Assembly (NCBI RefSeq): GCF_000423565.1
Contig: NZ_AUIF01000032.1
Coordinates: 62,001 to 126,000 of the forward strand
Length of the DNA stretch: 64,000 bases
Direction: 5' to 3'
DNA from: Runella zeae DSM 19591
Lineage (GTDB): Bacteria; Bacteroidota; Bacteroidia; Cytophagales; Spirosomataceae
Each line of letters opens with the position of its first letter. Within the stretch, counting starts at the first letter, position 1. Under the pieces are notes generated by a model, which worked only from the letters and a program-made list of their open reading frames with translations, searched no databases and was not told the DNA's origin. Shown piece by piece: positions 61,350 to 64,000 of the stretch. The translations under genes were made by a program, and so were the position numbers.

Positions 61350-62957
61350 CTATTGCATAAATAACCGATACTCTTTATCTAAATCCTTCAGCGATAAGTC
61401 GATACCCATTTTGACCCCTCTACTAAATACTGATGTCAAATTTTCAAATGAGTTTTCACTAAATTTATCATTGATAAACTCCTCTAAGTAAGCATCTCGC
61501 AATGCAATAAAGCCCGCTCCAATAGCAGTCCCAACTAGATTGTCGTAGCTAATCCACCTATCTACATACTCCCCCTTACTAGATTTAGCATCGGGCCGCC
61601 ATACATCCAACTTATTGGCAAGATTAGGCAATACTTGCTCCAACATCTGAATCGTAAACTCTTCGGCAAAAGCAGGAGTCAGATTATCAGCAATTATTTC
61701 CTTGGCTAGTTTTCCTATGCTATTTAAATCCGCTAGCTTTATCTCACTCAATTTTTGATTGGGGAAATTAAGGCTTGCTTCAATCAGTTGAGACTCTCTC
61801 AGAAGTTTTACCAATATCCATTTCCACCAACAAAACATTGTTTTTTTGCGAGTAATCCATTTTGAAATGTTCATATAATATTGCAACACTACATCAAAGT
61901 CATCGTCATTTAGTCCAACTCCACCGCCGATTCCTGTGAGATTGATATTCACAAAATGGTGCCACGTAGAGTCAACAACGATTCTGCCTATATTGGCAAC
62001 CCTGCCGTCAAAAACACTAATTGAAGGAAAACAATGCGGGTCTGTCGGATTTTTACCAGCAGCCGTACTTCCACCTAACACAAACGAGGTTGCGATGATT
62101 TGAGTAGAAACATTTTGTGATTGGCCACTTACAGGGTTTGTTACAGTAAATACCCTTTCATGTGTACACTCTCCTTCGTGAGGGTGATCTGGCATAATAT
62201 CAATAATCCCAGAAGGTCTAAGACTCTGTCTAATTGATAACAAAGGATGAGGCATTCCACTGCCAAATGTTCTGACAGCAATATTTTGAGGAATATTATC
62301 AGATTGATTATTAAAAGAAGTAGATATAGACTGCCCAGCACTAGGTCTGTTAGTGTCATTTCTTCGAATTCCTCCCATACTTACTTCGCCCGCCCCAAAA
62401 TCAGTCCAATACCTCATATCTTTTACCCTCGGAATTTGACTGCATAAAGCACTACCCAAAGTCCCATGGTCCCCTGTTGCAAATAGTCCACCACCTCCAT
62501 TCATGTAATTCTCTAGTTTGGCAACCTCCGCAGCGGTAAGAGAAACCCCAGAATTAATCCCAAACAGCCACACTTGATCAAATTGATTGAGTACTACGCT
62601 TGAATCAAAGTTAAAATTAGCCAACCGATTTACAATAACGGGATTGGGATTAAAAGGTGTAACTCCTCCTCTATGTGCCACGGTCACTTTATAGTTTACA
62701 TTCCATAAGCTTTGCTGCTCAAGTTTATTGAATGCCGTAATGAATTCAGAAAGCCCAAATCCTTCTTCTTCAAAATTTAAACTACCGTCAGCTACTAAAA
62801 GAACATTTACCTCACAAGGCTTAAACCACCACCATTTAGGTTTAATAACCTGTAAAAACTCAGGTTTTTGGCGAATAATTTCTTTTGACAACTCCAAGCG
62901 TTCTTGGCGACTCATTAAGTGCATATACTGATATGCTTCTTTCAAATCTGGTTTCAT
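61350..62957 (-). CDS. Orphan protein of unknown function, 535 aa, AT-rich
   Basis: No family was recognised. There is no clear signal peptide. The first third has an alpha/beta, glutamine-amidotransferase- or flavodoxin-like look: VNVLLVADGS (about 48-57), FDQVWLFGINSG (about 124-135) and LENYMNGGGGLFATGDHG (about 146-163). The middle holds His/Asp-rich segments (IMPDHPHEGECTHE, about 252-265) that could bind metal. The C-terminal 150 residues are helical. The gene is visibly more AT-rich than its neighbours, suggesting recent transfer. It is monocistronic. Confidence 0.65.
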   Translation of the reverse strand: MKPDLKEAYQYMHLMSRQERLELSKEIIRQKPEFLQVIKPKWWWFKPCEVNVLLVADGSLNFEEEGFGLSEFITAFNKLEQQSLWNVNYKVTVAHRGGVTPFNPNPVIVNRLANFNFDSSVVLNQFDQVWLFGINSGVSLTAAEVAKLENYMNGGGGLFATGDHGTLGSALCSQIPRVKDMRYWTDFGAGEVSMGGIRRNDTNRPSAGQSISTSFNNQSDNIPQNIAVRTFGSGMPHPLLSIRQSLRPSGIIDIMPDHPHEGECTHERVFTVTNPVSGQSQNVSTQIIATSFVLGGSTAAGKNPTDPHCFPSISVFDGRVANIGRIVVDSTWHHFVNINLTGIGGGVGLNDDDFDVVLQYYMNISKWITRKKTMFCWWKWILVKLLRESQLIEASLNFPNQKLSEIKLADLNSIGKLAKEIIADNLTPAFAEEFTIQMLEQVLPNLANKLDVWRPDAKSSKGEYVDRWISYDNLVGTAIGAGFIALRDAYLEEFINDKFSENSFENLTSVFSRGVKMGIDLSLKDLDKEYRLFMQ

Positions 62958-63224
62958 AAAACTAAAGAAAAAATGTTTCCTACTCTTTTACAGGATTTTC
63001 GGAGGCTCCACTCTTTGCTTAGTCGTAATTACTTTTTTCTTAGAAACACTTGTAATAAAATAAGGAGACTATTTTGCATATACTCTAAAAAGCGAGATTG
63101 TCTTATACAGATTTGTGGTTTAAGAACAATTTTAAAAAGCTCAAAACTTCTCTATTTTATTACCTAACTATCGCCATTCTCCCTTATTTTTGGCGTTGAA
63201 GCTCCTTATTAAGCCTTAGATAGT

Positions 63225-63902
63225 ATGAAAATTTTATTGATTGAAGACGATATTAAAATTATTCAATCTCTGCGAAAAGGGTTGGAAGAGAATGGCTGTG
63301 AGGTAGATATTGCTTACGACGGACTTATTGGAAAGCACTTGGCTCGTAAAAATGAATACAACGTCATTGTGTCCGATATTATCATTCCGGGTATCAACGG
63401 CGTACAACTTTGCCAAGAACTCCGTCAAGAAGGGGTTCAAACACCCTTTATTATGCTTACAGCTTTGGGGGCTTTAGAAGAAAAACTCATCGGATTTGAT
63501 GCTGGTGCCGACGATTATTTAGTTAAACCTTTTGATTTTCTAGAATTATTGGCCCGTATCAGGGTCGTCACCAAACGCATCCACTCGGAGCCTATCTCGG
63601 TCAATGTGTTACGCTACGCCGACTTAGAGATGAACCTCACCACCCGCGAGGTTTTTAGAGAAAATCAGCGCATCGATCTCACTGGTAAAGAATACGCCTT
63701 ACTGGAGTATTTGCTACGTAATTCAGAAAGAGTATTGTCGAAAGTGGATATTGCCGAAAAAGTATGGGATATACGATTCGATACAGGTACAAATATCATT
63801 GAAGTATATATTACGCTTTTACGTAAAAAAATTGACAAAGATTTTAAAGTCAAACTTATCCATACTCATTATGGCGTAGGGTACGTACTCAAACAAGAAT
63901 AA
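63225..63902 (+). CDS. OmpR/PhoB-family response regulator
   Basis: The 225-aa protein has a receiver with the acidic pair E7-D8-D9, phospho-acceptor D51 (VIVSDIIIPG), T79 and K101 (LVKPFD). The C-terminal winged helix (about 130-225) shows LTGKEYALLEYLLRN and THYGVGYVLK. It is followed after 3 nt by a histidine kinase gene, so the two form one two-component system. The stimulus is unknown. Confidence 0.95.
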   Translation: MKILLIEDDIKIIQSLRKGLEENGCEVDIAYDGLIGKHLARKNEYNVIVSDIIIPGINGVQLCQELRQEGVQTPFIMLTALGALEEKLIGFDAGADDYLVKPFDFLELLARIRVVTKRIHSEPISVNVLRYADLEMNLTTREVFRENQRIDLTGKEYALLEYLLRNSERVLSKVDIAEKVWDIRFDTGTNIIEVYITLLRKKIDKDFKVKLIHTHYGVGYVLKQE

Positions 63903-63905
63903 TCG

Positions 63906-64000
63906 ATGCAAATACGTACCAAACTCACTCTGCAATTTGCGCTACTAGTCTCGGCTATCATGCTCGTGGCTTTCGTAACAGTGTATTTGCTGAGGCTCAA
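63906..64000 (+). CDS. Sensor histidine kinase, N-terminal part only (cut by window end)
   Basis: The ATG at 63906 begins MQIRTKLTLQFALLVSAI, a basic start followed by a membrane helix, the classic N-terminus of HisKA-type sensor kinases. It follows the response regulator gene after 3 nt. The rest lies outside the window, so the identification rests on this start and its position. Confidence 0.75.
   Translation, partial: MQIRTKLTLQFALLVSAIMLVAFVTVYLLRL

Overview
The window reads as chromosomal DNA of a Bacteroidota bacterium, most likely order Cytophagales (Spirosomataceae-like; genus not determinable by eye). The support is two SusC/SusD pairs, an ECF sigma/FecR anti-sigma pair feeding a SusC with an STN domain, LytTR and LytS-type regulators, a PVC-type c-heme protein with HEAT repeats, and several matches to the Bacteroidota -7 promoter element TAnnTTTG. 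No tRNA, rRNA, CRISPR array or intact insertion sequence was seen.

Layout. 1-13 kb: purB, a sialidase-like secreted protein, an ABC exporter, an unknown gene, a large c-heme/HEAT protein with a metallophosphoesterase behind it, and a LytS/LytTR pair divergent from a DUF2306-type membrane protein. 14-31 kb: a carbohydrate utilisation locus with an MFS permease, a fucose/arabinose isomerase-like enzyme, SusC/SusD, two diverged GH106-like glycosidases around an uncharacterised 844-residue secreted protein, an SGNH esterase, and a GntR/UTRA regulator at its end. 32-40.5 kb: a second locus with ECF sigma, FecR, STN-SusC, SusD and a secreted FAD oxidoreductase. 40.5-48.4 kb: an accessory stretch full of palindromic repeats. 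It holds a 1280-residue leucine-rich-repeat / Roc-COR GTPase / SIR2 fusion, a 61-residue ORF, and a sigma / membrane anti-sigma-like / outer-membrane-protein operon. 48.4-64 kb: a frameshifted sialate O-acetylesterase, TetR plus an FAD oxidoreductase with twin operators, a GH2 enzyme, an alpha/beta hydrolase, inorganic pyrophosphatase, a cysteine-rich Fe-S protein, two convergent L,D-transpeptidases, an AT-rich orphan gene, and an OmpR-type two-component pair cut by the window end.

How the parts work together. The two Sus loci should bind, import and cut plant- or mucus-type glycans: SusCD at the outer membrane, GH106-like, GH2 and SGNH enzymes in the periplasm or at the surface, then MFS uptake and isomerisation. 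One locus appears tuned by an intracellular sugar regulator (GntR) and the other by surface signalling (STN-FecR-sigma).

The most unusual object is the LRR-Roc-COR-SIR2 protein at 40834-44676. It joins a repeat sensor, a GTPase switch and a putative NAD-consuming effector in one chain. It is AT-rich and bracketed by same-orientation palindromic repeats, so I propose it as a candidate anti-phage (abortive infection) protein. The repeats recur just past the 3' ends of genes, always in the same orientation relative to the gene.
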